Notes: generated by a model from the sequence alone, not told the origin. A DNA stretch of 64,000 nt from Acetatifactor aquisgranensis (GCF_943193215.1 NZ_CALPDH010000024.1:31007-95006); one strand, 5' to 3'. Positions 27,572 through 37,121 are shown, numbered from the stretch's first letter. Program-made: numbers and translations.

Positions 27572-28855
27572 TCAGACCGAAACCGCCGCCCCGTTCCTCT
27601 TCCGGGACTCCTCCGCCAGGAACACCAGCCTGTGGCCGGTCATGGAATCGTCCAGAGTGGTGCAGCAGGGCGAGGGCTCCCCGCCCCGGAGCAATGTGAC
27701 GAAATCGTGGATGATGGCCTGATCCCCGCCGCCGTGGGCATTCCCGTGCTGGTCCCGGGAGACGTCCACCACCTCGGTGATCCTTCCCCCGGGCGCGTCC
27801 GGGGCGATACGGTGCACGGTGAACCGCTCTTCCTCGAAGAGCCCCAGGATTTCCCCCTTGGTGCCCGTGATGTGGATGTGCCGTCCCGAGGCGGAAGCGC
27901 CGCCGTTCATGGAAAATGTCCCCGTAGCGCCGTCCGCGAAGCTTACCAGCATGGACTGGTGGTCCACAATCTGGAGATTGCAGCGGTATACGCAGCGGCT
28001 GAAGGGATTCTCCGGGTCGCTGAGCACAGCCGTCTTCTCCTCCTCGGATATCTTCTCGTAGCCGATGTCATGCCAGATATTGCCTGTCCAGCGCTGGGGA
28101 TGCTCTATATAGAGTCCTCTGGCCGAATAGGGGCATGTCCCCTCTATGGGGCAGTCGATCAGGCAATGGTTCCCCGCGCCCTCGGGCGCCATCTCTGGCT
28201 TGAACTGGAATATGTTCCCCACGCTGGACACGCTCACGGGGTCGTTCCCCCGCATGAGCCAGGTCATGATATCGATGTCATGGCAGGATTTGGACAGCAG
28301 CATGCCGGAGCCGCATATCTCCGGGGAGGCGTACTTTCCCCTCACGTACGACACGGATTCATGGAAGTAGCTCACCTGCTCCGCCATCCGGATGTCCACC
28401 ACTTTGCCGATTCCTCCCGCCGTGAGGATTTCTTTGATTTTCCGATAAAAAGGGGCGTAGCGCAGCACATGGCAGACCATGATATGCCGGTCCGTCACAT
28501 GCTCGCAGGTGAGCAGCCGCTCCGCTTCATGCATGTTCACCGCAAAGGGCTTTTCCAGCAGGATGTCATAGCCGTGCCGCAGCAGCGGCAGGGACGTGGG
28601 CACATGCTGCTGGTCCATGGTGCCGTTGATGACGCCGTCCGCGAACTTCGGCACTGCCACCAGCTCCTCCACGGAGGAGAAGCAGTGCTCCTCCGGGATT
28701 CCGAAGGTCTCACGAGCCGTCCGTATCCGCTCGGGATTGATATCCACCACGCCCACGATCTGGAACAGATCCGGATGCTCCAATGCCTCACGGGCATAAA
28801 CCATGGACCTGACGCCCATGCCTACGATGATAATGCGAATTGGTCTTGATGTCAT
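27572..28855 (-). CDS. Gfo/Idh/MocA family oxidoreductase
   Basis: A 427-residue dehydrogenase. The Rossmann fold begins IRIIIVGMGVRS, the EKPFAV catalytic motif is near residue 99, and a long C-terminal domain follows with LLSKSCHDIDIMTWLM near 195. It has an unusual cysteine-bearing insert (CLIDCPIEGTCPYSARGLYI, near residue 235) seen in a subset of the family. Substrate is unknown. The ATG at 28855 is preferred; an earlier in-frame ATG at 28906 gives an N-terminal extension without homology, but the ribosome binding site is weak for both. It appears to be a single-gene unit between the AraC-type regulator and the ABC pair. Confidence 0.88.
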   Translation of the reverse strand: MTSRPIRIIIVGMGVRSMVYAREALEHPDLFQIVGVVDINPERIRTARETFGIPEEHCFSSVEELVAVPKFADGVINGTMDQQHVPTSLPLLRHGYDILLEKPFAVNMHEAERLLTCEHVTDRHIMVCHVLRYAPFYRKIKEILTAGGIGKVVDIRMAEQVSYFHESVSYVRGKYASPEICGSGMLLSKSCHDIDIMTWLMRGNDPVSVSSVGNIFQFKPEMAPEGAGNHCLIDCPIEGTCPYSARGLYIEHPQRWTGNIWHDIGYEKISEEEKTAVLSDPENPFSRCVYRCNLQIVDHQSMLVSFADGATGTFSMNGGASASGRHIHITGTKGEILGLFEEERFTVHRIAPDAPGGRITEVVDVSRDQHGNAHGGGDQAIIHDFVTLLRGGEPSPCCTTLDDSMTGHRLVFLAEESRKRNGAAVSV

Positions 28856-28999
28856 TTTCTTCTTGCCATTCCTTCCCGGTAAAATCGGCAGCTCTATTCT
28901 GTGCAAACGGAGCGGCTTCTTTCATTTTCCTATCCATAATAAACCATTGCTCCATATTTTTCTACAGTAATTTTATTTTCCGGATAACTTTTCCCTGCT

Positions 29000-30793
29000 T
29001 TACGTCTGCCCCATCTGGGTCATGTACATCCGGGCATACTCTCCTCCCAGCGCCATCAGTTGCTGATGCGTTCCCTGCTCCGCTATCCGGCCGTCCCGAA
29101 TCAGAAGAATCAAATCCGAATCCCTTATGGTGGACAGCCTATGGGCAATGAGAAAGGAAGTCCTCCCCCGGGTGATGGCGAGCATCGCCTGACGGATATG
29201 CTGCTCCGTCACCGTGTCCACAGAGCTGGTGGCCTCGTCCAGTATCATGATGGGTGCCTGTTCCAGCACGGCCCTTGCAATGGTCAAGAGCTGCCTCTCT
29301 CCCTGGCTCAGCTCCGCGCCGCCCTGGTGCAGGATGGTCTCATAGCCCTGCGGGAGCCTGCGGATGAAGCTGTCCGCCCCCGCCGCTTTTGCCGCGGACG
29401 CCACCTGCTCCATGGGCACATCGTCATGTCCGTAGGCGATATTCCCCCGAACGGATGTCCCGAAAAGCGCCGTATCCTGCAGCACCACGCCGAAAGCCTG
29501 ACGCAGCTCTCCCAGCCGGTACTCCCGCAGGTCCGTGCCGTCCAACAGTATGGCGCCCTCCTGCACGTCATAGAAGCGGGTGAGAAGATTAATCAGCGTG
29601 GTTTTTCCCGAACCGGTAGGCCCCACCACGGCCACTTTGGTTCCCGCGGGGATCTCCAGATTGATATTCCGCAGAATCGGCTTATCCGGCCGGTAACCGA
29701 AAGTCACATTCCGGAAGCTGACAGCGCCGCCCACTCCCACTGCGCTTCTGGCATCCGCCGCGTCCTCCGGCTCGCATTTCTCATCCAGAATCTCCAGGAT
29801 GCGCTCTGCCCCTGCCACCGCCGTCTGGAAATTGTTATAGATATTGGCGATATCCACGAAAGGCCTGGCAAACTGCCTGGAATACAGCAAAAAGCTGGAA
29901 ATCTCGCCCACTGTCAGCTTTCCCTCAAGGGCCATCACGCCGCTGACGATGGCTATCAGCACATAAATCAGGTTATTTATCACATTCGTCATGGGCATGA
30001 GATAGCCGGAGGCAATCTGTGCCCTGGTAGCTACCTGGCAGAACGCGTCATTGTTCTCCACGAATTTCTCCACCATCTCCTGCTCCCGGGAAAAGGCTTT
30101 CACCATGCTGATGCCTGAGATGCTCTCCTCCACCTGGCCGTTGAGTTTCCCCAGAATGGCCTGCTGCTCTCTGAACAGCACTTTCGTCCGCTTTGTCACG
30201 GCCCTGGTCAGCAGGAAAATCAGGAGCACCGCAAGGAGCGCGATACAGGTCAGCAGCGGACTCATGTATATCATGGCACAGAAAATACCTGTTATCGTAA
30301 AACCGTACATCATCAGCTGGGTCAGCGAATCCGATATGGTGGAGCTGATATTGTCCACATCATTGGTCAGGCGGCTCATCAGTTCGCCGTGCTGCCTGGT
30401 GTCGAAAAAGGACAGGGGCAGCTTTTCCATATGGGCAAAGAGGCTGGAGCGGATATGCAGGATCATCCGCTGTCCCACGCCCGCCATCAGGAACTGCTGC
30501 AGGAAACGAATCAGCCAGTCTCCCAGGTACAGAGCCGCCAGAATGGCCAGCAGATACAGGCCCGGATTTCCGTTGTCGATGCTGTTGACCGCCCTGCCGA
30601 TCAGGTAAGGGGACAGAACGGCGGAGCCGGAGGCCAGTGCGGACAGGAGCAGAATCCAGCCCAGCCCTTTCCGATGGCCCTTTGTCAGATTCCACAGCCG
30701 CACCAGCGTGCCTTTCATGTCCTTGGGCTTCACGGCGGGGACCCCTCTCGCCCGGCCAAGCTGCGACGGCGGTGTCGCCATATTCTTATCCAT
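29000..30793 (-). CDS. ABC exporter half-transporter (MdlB-like)
   Basis: A 597-residue fused membrane/ATPase half-transporter with an N-terminal cytoplasmic tail, six membrane segments (about residues 45-315) and an ATPase domain with GPTGSGKTT, ELSQGERQLL and IMILDEATSSVD. The LSQGE signature is the common variant in this subfamily. With the gene just upstream (8-base overlap) it should form a heterodimeric multidrug or lipid exporter like clostridial and bacillar YheI/YheH pairs. Here the signature and Walker B glutamate are canonical, so this is the catalytically competent site of the pair. Confidence 0.92.
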   Translation of the reverse strand: MDKNMATPPSQLGRARGVPAVKPKDMKGTLVRLWNLTKGHRKGLGWILLLSALASGSAVLSPYLIGRAVNSIDNGNPGLYLLAILAALYLGDWLIRFLQQFLMAGVGQRMILHIRSSLFAHMEKLPLSFFDTRQHGELMSRLTNDVDNISSTISDSLTQLMMYGFTITGIFCAMIYMSPLLTCIALLAVLLIFLLTRAVTKRTKVLFREQQAILGKLNGQVEESISGISMVKAFSREQEMVEKFVENNDAFCQVATRAQIASGYLMPMTNVINNLIYVLIAIVSGVMALEGKLTVGEISSFLLYSRQFARPFVDIANIYNNFQTAVAGAERILEILDEKCEPEDAADARSAVGVGGAVSFRNVTFGYRPDKPILRNINLEIPAGTKVAVVGPTGSGKTTLINLLTRFYDVQEGAILLDGTDLREYRLGELRQAFGVVLQDTALFGTSVRGNIAYGHDDVPMEQVASAAKAAGADSFIRRLPQGYETILHQGGAELSQGERQLLTIARAVLEQAPIMILDEATSSVDTVTEQHIRQAMLAITRGRTSFLIAHRLSTIRDSDLILLIRDGRIAEQGTHQQLMALGGEYARMYMTQMGQT

Positions 30794-32912
30794 GGAAACT
30801 GCCTCCTTCCTTCCCGGGCACCTCCGGAGCCAAAGCCGATTCTGCTTTCTCCGGTGCCTTTTCCCTCATTTCTTCCCGCACTTCTCCCTGCGCTTCCTCC
30901 GAAGTTCTTCCCTGCGGTTTCCCTTGCGTCCTTTCCCGGAATTTATTCTGCATTTTCTGTCGGGCTGCCTCCTGTCTCATTTTTTCTGTGAACGAATCCA
31001 TTTCGGCTGCCTTTATGTCTCCCAGACCATTCCCTGCCGCTTCTTCTGTCTGGCTCTCGTTTCCAATCTGGGAGCGGTAGATAGCCTTATAAGGCTCGCA
31101 GCCAGCCATCAGCTCTTCGTGGGAGCCAAAGGCGCAGACTCCTCCGTCCTCCATGCAGAGGATATGGTCCGCTTTCATCACCGTGGAAATCCGCTGGCTC
31201 ACCAATAGCACTGTCATTCCCGCGGACTCCCTGCGGATTCCCGCCAGCACCCATGCCTCCGTGGTGGCGTCCAGGGCGCTGGTGCAGTCGTCCAGAATCA
31301 GTATCCGCGGCTTTTTCAGCAATGCCCTGGCAATGGACAGGCGCTGCTTCTGCCCGCCGGAAAGGTTCACGCCTCCCTGGCCCAGCTGCGTCTCGTAGCC
31401 TTCCGGCAGCTTTGACACAAATTCATCCGCACAGACCGTCTCCGCAGCTTTACGGATTTCCTCCAAACCGGCCTGTCTATCTCCCCATCGCAGATTCTCC
31501 TGAATCGTGCCCGTGAAAAGCAGCGCTTTCTGGGGCACCACGGCTATCATTTCCCGCAGTTTTGACATGGGCATCCCAGTCACGTCACAGCCACCTACCA
31601 GCACCTGGCCCTCTGAGGCATCGTAAAACCGCGGAACCAGGTTCACCAGCGTGGACTTTCCTGAGCCGGTGGGGCCGATGATGCCGATGGTCTCTCCTGC
31701 CTTGATGGAAAAGCTGACCCTGTGCACTGCCGGGCGGGATGTGCCCGCATAGGCAAAGGATACCCGCCGGAACATGACGCTGTCTTTCCTTTCGTCCAAA
31801 GTTTCTTCTACTCTCCGATGCCCAAGCGTCCTGTCCAAATCCTCTGCTTCTTCTCCTTGTCCATGCATCCCGTCCAAGGCCTCTCCTGCCCCTCTCCGCC
31901 CAGGCATACTGTCCAGAAGCTCTCCCCGCTTCCCCTGCCCAGATATCCCGCCCGGAATCTCTCCCGCCTCTTTCTGCGCAGGCACCTCGTCCAGAATCTC
32001 CCTCACCCTGGCGGAGGATGCCACCGCGCGGACGGCGGAATTCAGGATATTGGACACCATCCCCAACGCGAACAGCACCTGAGTCATATAGTTGACACAG
32101 GCCATCAGACGTCCGATTTCCCCGCTCATCTCCCGCCCGGAAAGCCACAGCAGCAGCACGATTCCCTCGTTGACCGTCAGATTGATCATAGGGCCGAATA
32201 CAGCCATGACCCGCATGGAAGAAATGCCCGCTTCGGCCAGCTGTTCGGCGACATCCCCGAATTTCTCCTGCTCCTGGCGCTCTGCCCGGAACGCCTTTAC
32301 CACCCGGATGGCGCTCAGGAATTCCCTGCTGGTGCGGTTCAGGCTGTCCAGCTTTCTCTGCATCCTGTCGAACCTGGGATATCCCATCTTCATATTGCCG
32401 TAGATCAGCAGACCGGCACAGACCAGAATCACCAGCATCAAAGGCAGCAGCCCGGGCATCTGGAAAATAATCAGCATCACTGCGCCGATACAGGTCACAG
32501 GGGCTTTCAGCATGATCCGCATGATGCCGTTGATGAAATTCTGTATCTGGGTCACGTCGTTGGTGATTCTGGTGATGATGGACGCGGGCTGAAGCCTGTC
32601 GATATTTTCATAGGACAGGGTCTGTACTTTCTCATAGATGGCAAGCCTGATTTCCTTGCCAATCAGCTGGGACGTCCTGCTGGCGTAGATATTGCGCACC
32701 ACCGCGCCCACAGCCCCCATGGCGGTAATCCCCAGCATAATCAGGCCATACCGCAGGATAGCCCCCATCTCCTGCCCTTTCACCCCTCTGTCCACGATGT
32801 AGGACATGAACGTCGGCTGCAGCAAATCCGCAAAGGTCTCTATGGTGAGGAACACCACCGCTGTCAGGAACATGCCCATGTGTCTTTTGATATAATGCAT
32901 CATCAGCTTCAT
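30786..32912 (-). CDS. ABC exporter half-transporter (MdlA-like) with repeat-expanded linker
   Basis: A 708-residue half-transporter, about 120 residues longer than usual. After six membrane segments comes a linker of tandem 13-residue repeats, then the ATPase domain with GPTGSGKST, NLSGGQKQRL and ILILDDCTSALD. The Walker B Asp-Asp in place of Asp-Glu marks the degenerate, non-hydrolysing site expected in a heterodimer. A further charged C-terminal tail of about 75 residues (Glu, Arg, Gln rich) follows the ATPase. The start at 32912 follows GGGGGA; an ATG at 32948 is in frame but lacks a site. It overlaps the downstream half by 8 bases. Confidence 0.9.
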   Translation of the reverse strand: MKLMMHYIKRHMGMFLTAVVFLTIETFADLLQPTFMSYIVDRGVKGQEMGAILRYGLIMLGITAMGAVGAVVRNIYASRTSQLIGKEIRLAIYEKVQTLSYENIDRLQPASIITRITNDVTQIQNFINGIMRIMLKAPVTCIGAVMLIIFQMPGLLPLMLVILVCAGLLIYGNMKMGYPRFDRMQRKLDSLNRTSREFLSAIRVVKAFRAERQEQEKFGDVAEQLAEAGISSMRVMAVFGPMINLTVNEGIVLLLWLSGREMSGEIGRLMACVNYMTQVLFALGMVSNILNSAVRAVASSARVREILDEVPAQKEAGEIPGGISGQGKRGELLDSMPGRRGAGEALDGMHGQGEEAEDLDRTLGHRRVEETLDERKDSVMFRRVSFAYAGTSRPAVHRVSFSIKAGETIGIIGPTGSGKSTLVNLVPRFYDASEGQVLVGGCDVTGMPMSKLREMIAVVPQKALLFTGTIQENLRWGDRQAGLEEIRKAAETVCADEFVSKLPEGYETQLGQGGVNLSGGQKQRLSIARALLKKPRILILDDCTSALDATTEAWVLAGIRRESAGMTVLLVSQRISTVMKADHILCMEDGGVCAFGSHEELMAGCEPYKAIYRSQIGNESQTEEAAGNGLGDIKAAEMDSFTEKMRQEAARQKMQNKFRERTQGKPQGRTSEEAQGEVREEMREKAPEKAESALAPEVPGKEGGSFHG
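31794..31988 (-). repeat. five 39-bp in-frame tandem repeats in the ABC linker
   Basis: Units begin with GTCC or GCCC at 31794, 31833, 31872, 31911 and 31950, and a partial sixth begins at 31989; every step is exactly 39 bp. They encode 13-residue units of the pattern xxxGxxxxxExLD (for example SMPGRRGAGEALD and GMHGQGEEAEDLD). Units differ from each other by many substitutions, so the array is not recent. Confidence 0.88.
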
Positions 32913-32970
32913 ATACCATCCCCCCATGCCATGCGAAAAAGAGAACAAGCGCCTTTCCGTAAAGGTAAAA

Positions 32971-32999
32971 AAGGAGATAGCCGCATAAGGTATCTCCTT
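32971..32999 (-). promoter_or_regulatory. terminator-like hairpin in the leader of the ABC pair
   Basis: A 9-bp stem (AAGGAGATA at 32971-32979 and its complement at 32991-32999) is followed on the minus strand by a T6 run. It lies between the promoter at 33042-33071 and the start at 32912, so it could attenuate transcription; it could also end the gntP remnant transcript. Confidence 0.6.
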
Positions 33000-33041
33000 T
33001 TCATCAGTTTCGCATTCTTTCAGTTGGTAATTACATTTCCT

Positions 33042-33071
33042 ATCTTATCCATTCTATGCCGGAATTGTCAA
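33042..33071 (-). promoter_or_regulatory. promoter of the MdlAB-like operon
   Basis: Minus strand TTGACA (33066-33071), 18 bp, TAAGAT (33042-33047). The resulting leader is about 120 nt. Confidence 0.65.
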
Positions 33072-33132
33072 TAGTATTTTTATGCTGCTTCGGTTTTTAT
33101 TTTTTCTATGGCTTACCGCTTGATATCATAAT

Positions 33133-33578
33133 TCAGTGGGCATAGCGCACATGGCGGGTCAAATCGCCCAGGCCCGAATACTGGAGCATGTACCGAAGCA
33201 CACCGCCGCATGCTGTCACCAGGAGAATCAGCCCTGTGGGCTCCAGGGACTTTGTCATAATTTTTTCCAGTTCTTCCATTTTATACCCATGCTTCAGGCC
33301 TAAGACCAGCATGGCGACAATGGTGGCAATCAGCAATGCCACGAAAGGCTCTCCCAGGAAACCGAACACTGGTGCCAGCCCGCTCAGCGCCGGAACCACC
33401 CCCGCTACGGAGTCCAGGATAATCAGCACCAGGGGGATTAGGATGATGCCTACAATCGTCCAGAACTTGGGAAGCTTGGACTCGTCAAAGTCCGCCTGGT
33501 AAGCAATACTGCGAGCCCTACGATTGCCGCTATCACCAGTCTGGTAGGATTCAATGCCATTTCCTGCGTCATTTTCAT
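33133..33578 (-). pseudogene. GntP family gluconate permease remnant
   Basis: Two pieces of a GntP-type gluconate:H+ symporter are joined by a deletion. The first 25 or so codons (MTQEMALNPTRLVIAAIVGL) run into an unrelated frame. From about 33500 an internal part of the protein is readable in another frame (ADFDESKLPKFWTIVGIILI, LDSVAGVVPALSGLAPVFGF, TKSLEPTGLILLVTACGG). About 200 residues between them and all after about residue 330 of the normal protein are missing. It lies beside a GntR remnant, as in gluconate operons. Confidence 0.75.
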
Positions 33579-33718
33579 GAGCTCCTTCATTGCAATTTCG
33601 TTTCTTTGTTTACTTTTGCATGCATGCTTTTGATTTCCGGATAACATTTCCATTTTTTGCACAAAAAAGAGGGGCCTTTCGATATAGCGTCCCTCTTTTT
33701 TTGTCTATTATGCCTATT

Positions 33719-34321
33719 CTATTTTTCAGGTTGTCTGTGGGGCGTTTCAATCTCCCTCTCTTCCAATATCTTCAGGATGGCCTGACGGTTGTAGGTCAGA
33801 TGCATCATCATGGCGCAGCGGGCTCCTACCGAGTCCCGCTTCAAGATGGCATCCGTGACGGCACGGTGAGTCTCCAGCGTCTCTTCCAGCAGCAGGCGGT
33901 GGGTCACTTTCGCGAAAGTATAGACTGCTGTGTTGATCACCGGAATCAGAGTCTCCACCACCTGGTTCTTGCTGCAGCGGACAATGCAGGTGTGGAATTC
34001 TATATCCTTGCTGATATGATTATGGCCGCCCAGGTAGAGCTGTTCGGTCTCATCGCACAGCCTTTTCAGCTGCCGCAGCTCCTTTTCGGTGGCGCTCTTG
34101 CAGGCCAGGGCGGCTATCTCCGGATCAATCATGAGACGCACCTCGAACAAGTCCAGGGCAAGCTTATTCTTGTCCTGGATCCTGTCAAGCCCCAGAGGGT
34201 CTGTGTCTGTAGCGCTTGGTGCTGATGACATAGGTTCCCGCCCCTCTGCGCACTTCCAGGATGCCCCGGGACACCAGGCCCTTTACCGCCTCTCTTTCCT
34301 TTACCTCATCCAGCCGTATTC
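33719..34321 (-). pseudogene. GntR/FadR-type regulator remnant
   Basis: The ligand-binding FCD domain is intact (33719 to about 34215; KNKLALDLFEVRLMIDPEIA, HISKDIEFHTCIVRCSKNQV), but the winged helix-turn-helix is in a different frame (REAVKGLVSRGILEVRRGAG) and lacks its first helices. It therefore has both a frameshift near 34215 and an N-terminal deletion. It would have repressed the gluconate permease gene that follows it. Confidence 0.78.
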
Positions 34322-34338
34322 CGCAATGGTGAAGCCTG

Positions 34339-36543
34339 TCATTTTCGCTCTTCCGCCATAAGCTCCATTCTGCTTCGGATAATGTCTGCCACCTCTTCCA
34401 GGCTTTTCTGACCCGCAAAGTAATATGCCGCTTCCTCCTGCACAATCCGAAGACCTTCCATGTCCCCTCTCTTTATCATCCTGGCTCCCTCCACCATCTG
34501 CCTGAGACTGTCTGTGTCCTCCGGCCTGGGGGCGAAGACCTCTATTTCCTCCCCATTCATGTCATAGGTCAAAACAGGCGCTTCCTGCTGCCTGCCGTCC
34601 CTGTCGGTATACCATTGCTTCTCTTCCGCATCTTTCAGCTGCTGCTCAAACCTGTCCCTGTCTACGGAAAAAGCATAATTGGGGGTTATCTTCTCCTGCC
34701 ATTCCCGGGTGAAGAAGCTTTCCACAAATTTCCAGGCGCCGTCTTTATGGCGGCTCTGGGCGCTGACTGCGTAACAGTTGTCCGGATACAGCATCATGCC
34801 GTTTCCCGCCCCTCCCGGAAATCCCACGAAAGCCACGTCCTCTCCCCACTGGGATTTATAGTACATATAGGTCTCCGAATCCATCAAGACGAACTGCTCA
34901 AACAGGAGCTTCCCATCCCGCCTAAGGGAATCATCAGTGATATATACTGCTTCTTCCGGCATATATTCCGCCAGCCGGATATACTTTTCCAGCAGACCGT
35001 CCTCCAGGACGGAAGTACCATCCTCCCCTCCGGCTCCAAACATGACCGAAAGACAGTATTCCAGCATATGCCTCTTACTGGACATGTTATCCCGCAGTTC
35101 AGGCTCCTCCTCCAGGACGCGCAGCAGTTCGTCTGCCGTCCATGTCTGTCCCGCTGGTGCCCACTTTTCCTTTGTGATGAATCCTCCCAGCTGGAAATTC
35201 GTCGGGAGCATGTACACTTTCCCCTCCGTCTGCAGAGCCTGATAGACAGAGGGCAGCAGATTCTGCGGGCTGACGACCTGGCTGCTCTCCAGGTACGGCG
35301 TCAAATCTTCCAGTATCCCCCGTTCACCCATGGTTCTGTCGTCCATATAACCGCCGTCCATCTGGAAGATGTCAGGCCCTGTCCCAGCTGTCAGCTCCGT
35401 ATACAGGCGCATTGCCGCCGCAGACTCGTCTTCCGTGCCATAGTCCACCATCCGAATCAGGAAATCCGGATTCGTCCGGTTGAACATGGCCACCGCCTGC
35501 CGGGTGGCAGCGCTGTCCGACACGTACCCAAGTCTCAGTTCCGTCCGTTTCGTTCCTGTATCCCCTCCGTTCCATTGGGCCTCATACAGGATATCGTCTT
35601 CCCTGAAGAGGAACCGGGGGGCTTGTGTATCTCCATACATCCCGAGCACGCTGTCCCCCTGGATTCCGATATCTGTCCAATCGAATATTTTTGTATGTTC
35701 TCCCGTTGAAAGGTCGCACAGGGACGCTTCCATGTTCGTATACATATACAGGGTGTCTTCCCCGTTTCCTGTCCTGTTGAAGCGAGCGCCCTGGGAGATG
35801 TCTTTCAAAGTCCCAATCTTTCCGTTTTCCCGCCGGAACGTGCCATGGACGGTCTGGAAGTTCTCTGCCTGTAAAGTCAGCGCGTACTTTCCCCCGGCAT
35901 ACAGCACGTCATAGCTTCTGGGTTCTTTCCAGTCTTCCCTCCGGACAATCTCCCCCTCCTGGGAGATCAGGCGATATCCGTATTTTGAGACCAGGAGGAA
36001 ATCCCCTCCTGGTACTGCCCTTATGCCCCAATCCCATATGCTTCCTTCGCCGCTGCCCAGGCAGATGTCGTTCAGATCCGCCACTGTCCTCTCGCTGCCG
36101 TCTGCAGACACCTCCAGCAGCTTTGCCAAATCCTCTTCCTCTGCGGCTTCTGTCAGGATGAAACAGACATTTCCGTCTTCTCCCGCAATGAAGTCTATCG
36201 CGCTTCTCTCATTATAGTCAAAACTGCAGAATGGCTCCTCCGGGAAATCTGACCCGGCTTTTGCATAATAGAACCTCTGCACATATGTAGTCTCCGATGA
36301 TTCCGCGTCCGCTCCATCCTCGTCATCTGTTTCTGCAGCACCTGTTTCCACTATGATTCTGTCCCCGCAGCATCGGATGCCGGAAAAGGTTTCGTCCTCT
36401 TTCATCGGTATCTCTGCCATACTCATCACTGTCATTCCGCTGCCGCTCTGCTCCTGTGGGGCAGCATCCGTTGCCGCCCCGCAGGAGCAGAGAATTGCAG
36501 CACATAAAGCCAATAAACTAAATGCCTTTGCTCTCTTCATCAT
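34339..36543 (-). CDS. solute-binding lipoprotein with large N-terminal extra domain
   Basis: A 734-residue secreted lipoprotein. The signal peptide ends in an LCSC lipobox near residue 21. Residues 30-340 form an acidic beta-rich region with repeated strands (CFILTEAAEE, VPGGDFLLVSKYGYRLIS, DTLYMYTNMEASLCDLSTGE), suggesting a propeller. Residues 345-725 are a family 1 extracellular solute-binding domain (ELRLGYVSDSAATRQAVAMF, TGPDIFQMDGGYM, KVYMLPTNFQLGGFI). Such long composites occur in Lachnospiraceae; the role may be sensing rather than uptake, as no permease genes are adjacent. The ATG at 36543 has GGACAGGA upstream. The 3' end touches the GntR remnant. Confidence 0.85.
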   Translation of the reverse strand: MMKRAKAFSLLALCAAILCSCGAATDAAPQEQSGSGMTVMSMAEIPMKEDETFSGIRCCGDRIIVETGAAETDDEDGADAESSETTYVQRFYYAKAGSDFPEEPFCSFDYNERSAIDFIAGEDGNVCFILTEAAEEEDLAKLLEVSADGSERTVADLNDICLGSGEGSIWDWGIRAVPGGDFLLVSKYGYRLISQEGEIVRREDWKEPRSYDVLYAGGKYALTLQAENFQTVHGTFRRENGKIGTLKDISQGARFNRTGNGEDTLYMYTNMEASLCDLSTGEHTKIFDWTDIGIQGDSVLGMYGDTQAPRFLFREDDILYEAQWNGGDTGTKRTELRLGYVSDSAATRQAVAMFNRTNPDFLIRMVDYGTEDESAAAMRLYTELTAGTGPDIFQMDGGYMDDRTMGERGILEDLTPYLESSQVVSPQNLLPSVYQALQTEGKVYMLPTNFQLGGFITKEKWAPAGQTWTADELLRVLEEEPELRDNMSSKRHMLEYCLSVMFGAGGEDGTSVLEDGLLEKYIRLAEYMPEEAVYITDDSLRRDGKLLFEQFVLMDSETYMYYKSQWGEDVAFVGFPGGAGNGMMLYPDNCYAVSAQSRHKDGAWKFVESFFTREWQEKITPNYAFSVDRDRFEQQLKDAEEKQWYTDRDGRQQEAPVLTYDMNGEEIEVFAPRPEDTDSLRQMVEGARMIKRGDMEGLRIVQEEAAYYFAGQKSLEEVADIIRSRMELMAEERK

Positions 36544-36561
36544 GTCCTGTCCTGCTTATTA

Positions 36562-37113
36562 CTAATTAACCGAAATCAACTTGACGGTTCTGTTCATATT
36601 GCTCCATGTATTAACTGTACTCTTTCCAAGTCCCATAAAGACATCAATCTTATAACCTTTAATACTCCCTCCTCCATCTTCAGCTACACGGTTTCCTATG
36701 CCGGATATGTTGACAGTGGCCCTCTTCCAATTCCCTCCGACCTTCGCTCTGGGAATGAACTCGGGATCCACCGCAATCGTCCGGCCTGCCGTTGCCTCAG
36801 TTCCTGTCGCCGTAGTAGGTTTGCTAATATACGAATAGCCGCTGCCATTCCAATAGATGTACCTTCCTGAATCAGCTTTTCCTGTTCCATTCAATTTCAC
36901 GGCGGCAAGGAAATCAGACCTAAATGTTGCGCCGGTGAGTCCAGAAGCAGACACCTTTGAAGCGCTGTAATCCTTTTCCAGCGCCACTATGTAAGCTGTA
37001 CAATAAAAAGGATTCTGATAATTCGCAGACACTTTCGGCGTGGCGCTGATTTGATTTGACCAGGGAACCACCCCCTTTCTAAACCCACGACATCCCATAA
37101 AAGCTTTCCGCAT
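36562..37113 (-). CDS. 3D-domain (double-psi beta-barrel) protein
   Basis: A 183-residue protein whose C-terminal 120 residues match the 3D domain, named for three conserved aspartates: AVDPEFIPRAKV, RVAEDGGGSIKG and GYKIDVFMGLGK. 3D domains occur in cell-wall lytic or resuscitation-type proteins and have a lytic transglycosylase-like (MltA) fold. No signal peptide is visible: the N-terminus (MRKAFMGCRGFRKGVVPWSN) looks like the result of a deletion, so the protein may be 5'-truncated or use another start. It lies 18 bp upstream of the lipoprotein gene and has a BlaI-type site upstream, shared with the blaI promoter. Confidence 0.75.
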   Translation of the reverse strand: MRKAFMGCRGFRKGVVPWSNQISATPKVSANYQNPFYCTAYIVALEKDYSASKVSASGLTGATFRSDFLAAVKLNGTGKADSGRYIYWNGSGYSYISKPTTATGTEATAGRTIAVDPEFIPRAKVGGNWKRATVNISGIGNRVAEDGGGSIKGYKIDVFMGLGKSTVNTWSNMNRTVKLISVN

Positions 37114-37121
37114 AAAACACT

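Noticed and set aside
31794..31988. 39-bp repeats as a possible CRISPR array
   Set aside because: The units are contiguous without spacers, diverged, and in frame inside a gene. No cas genes are in the window.
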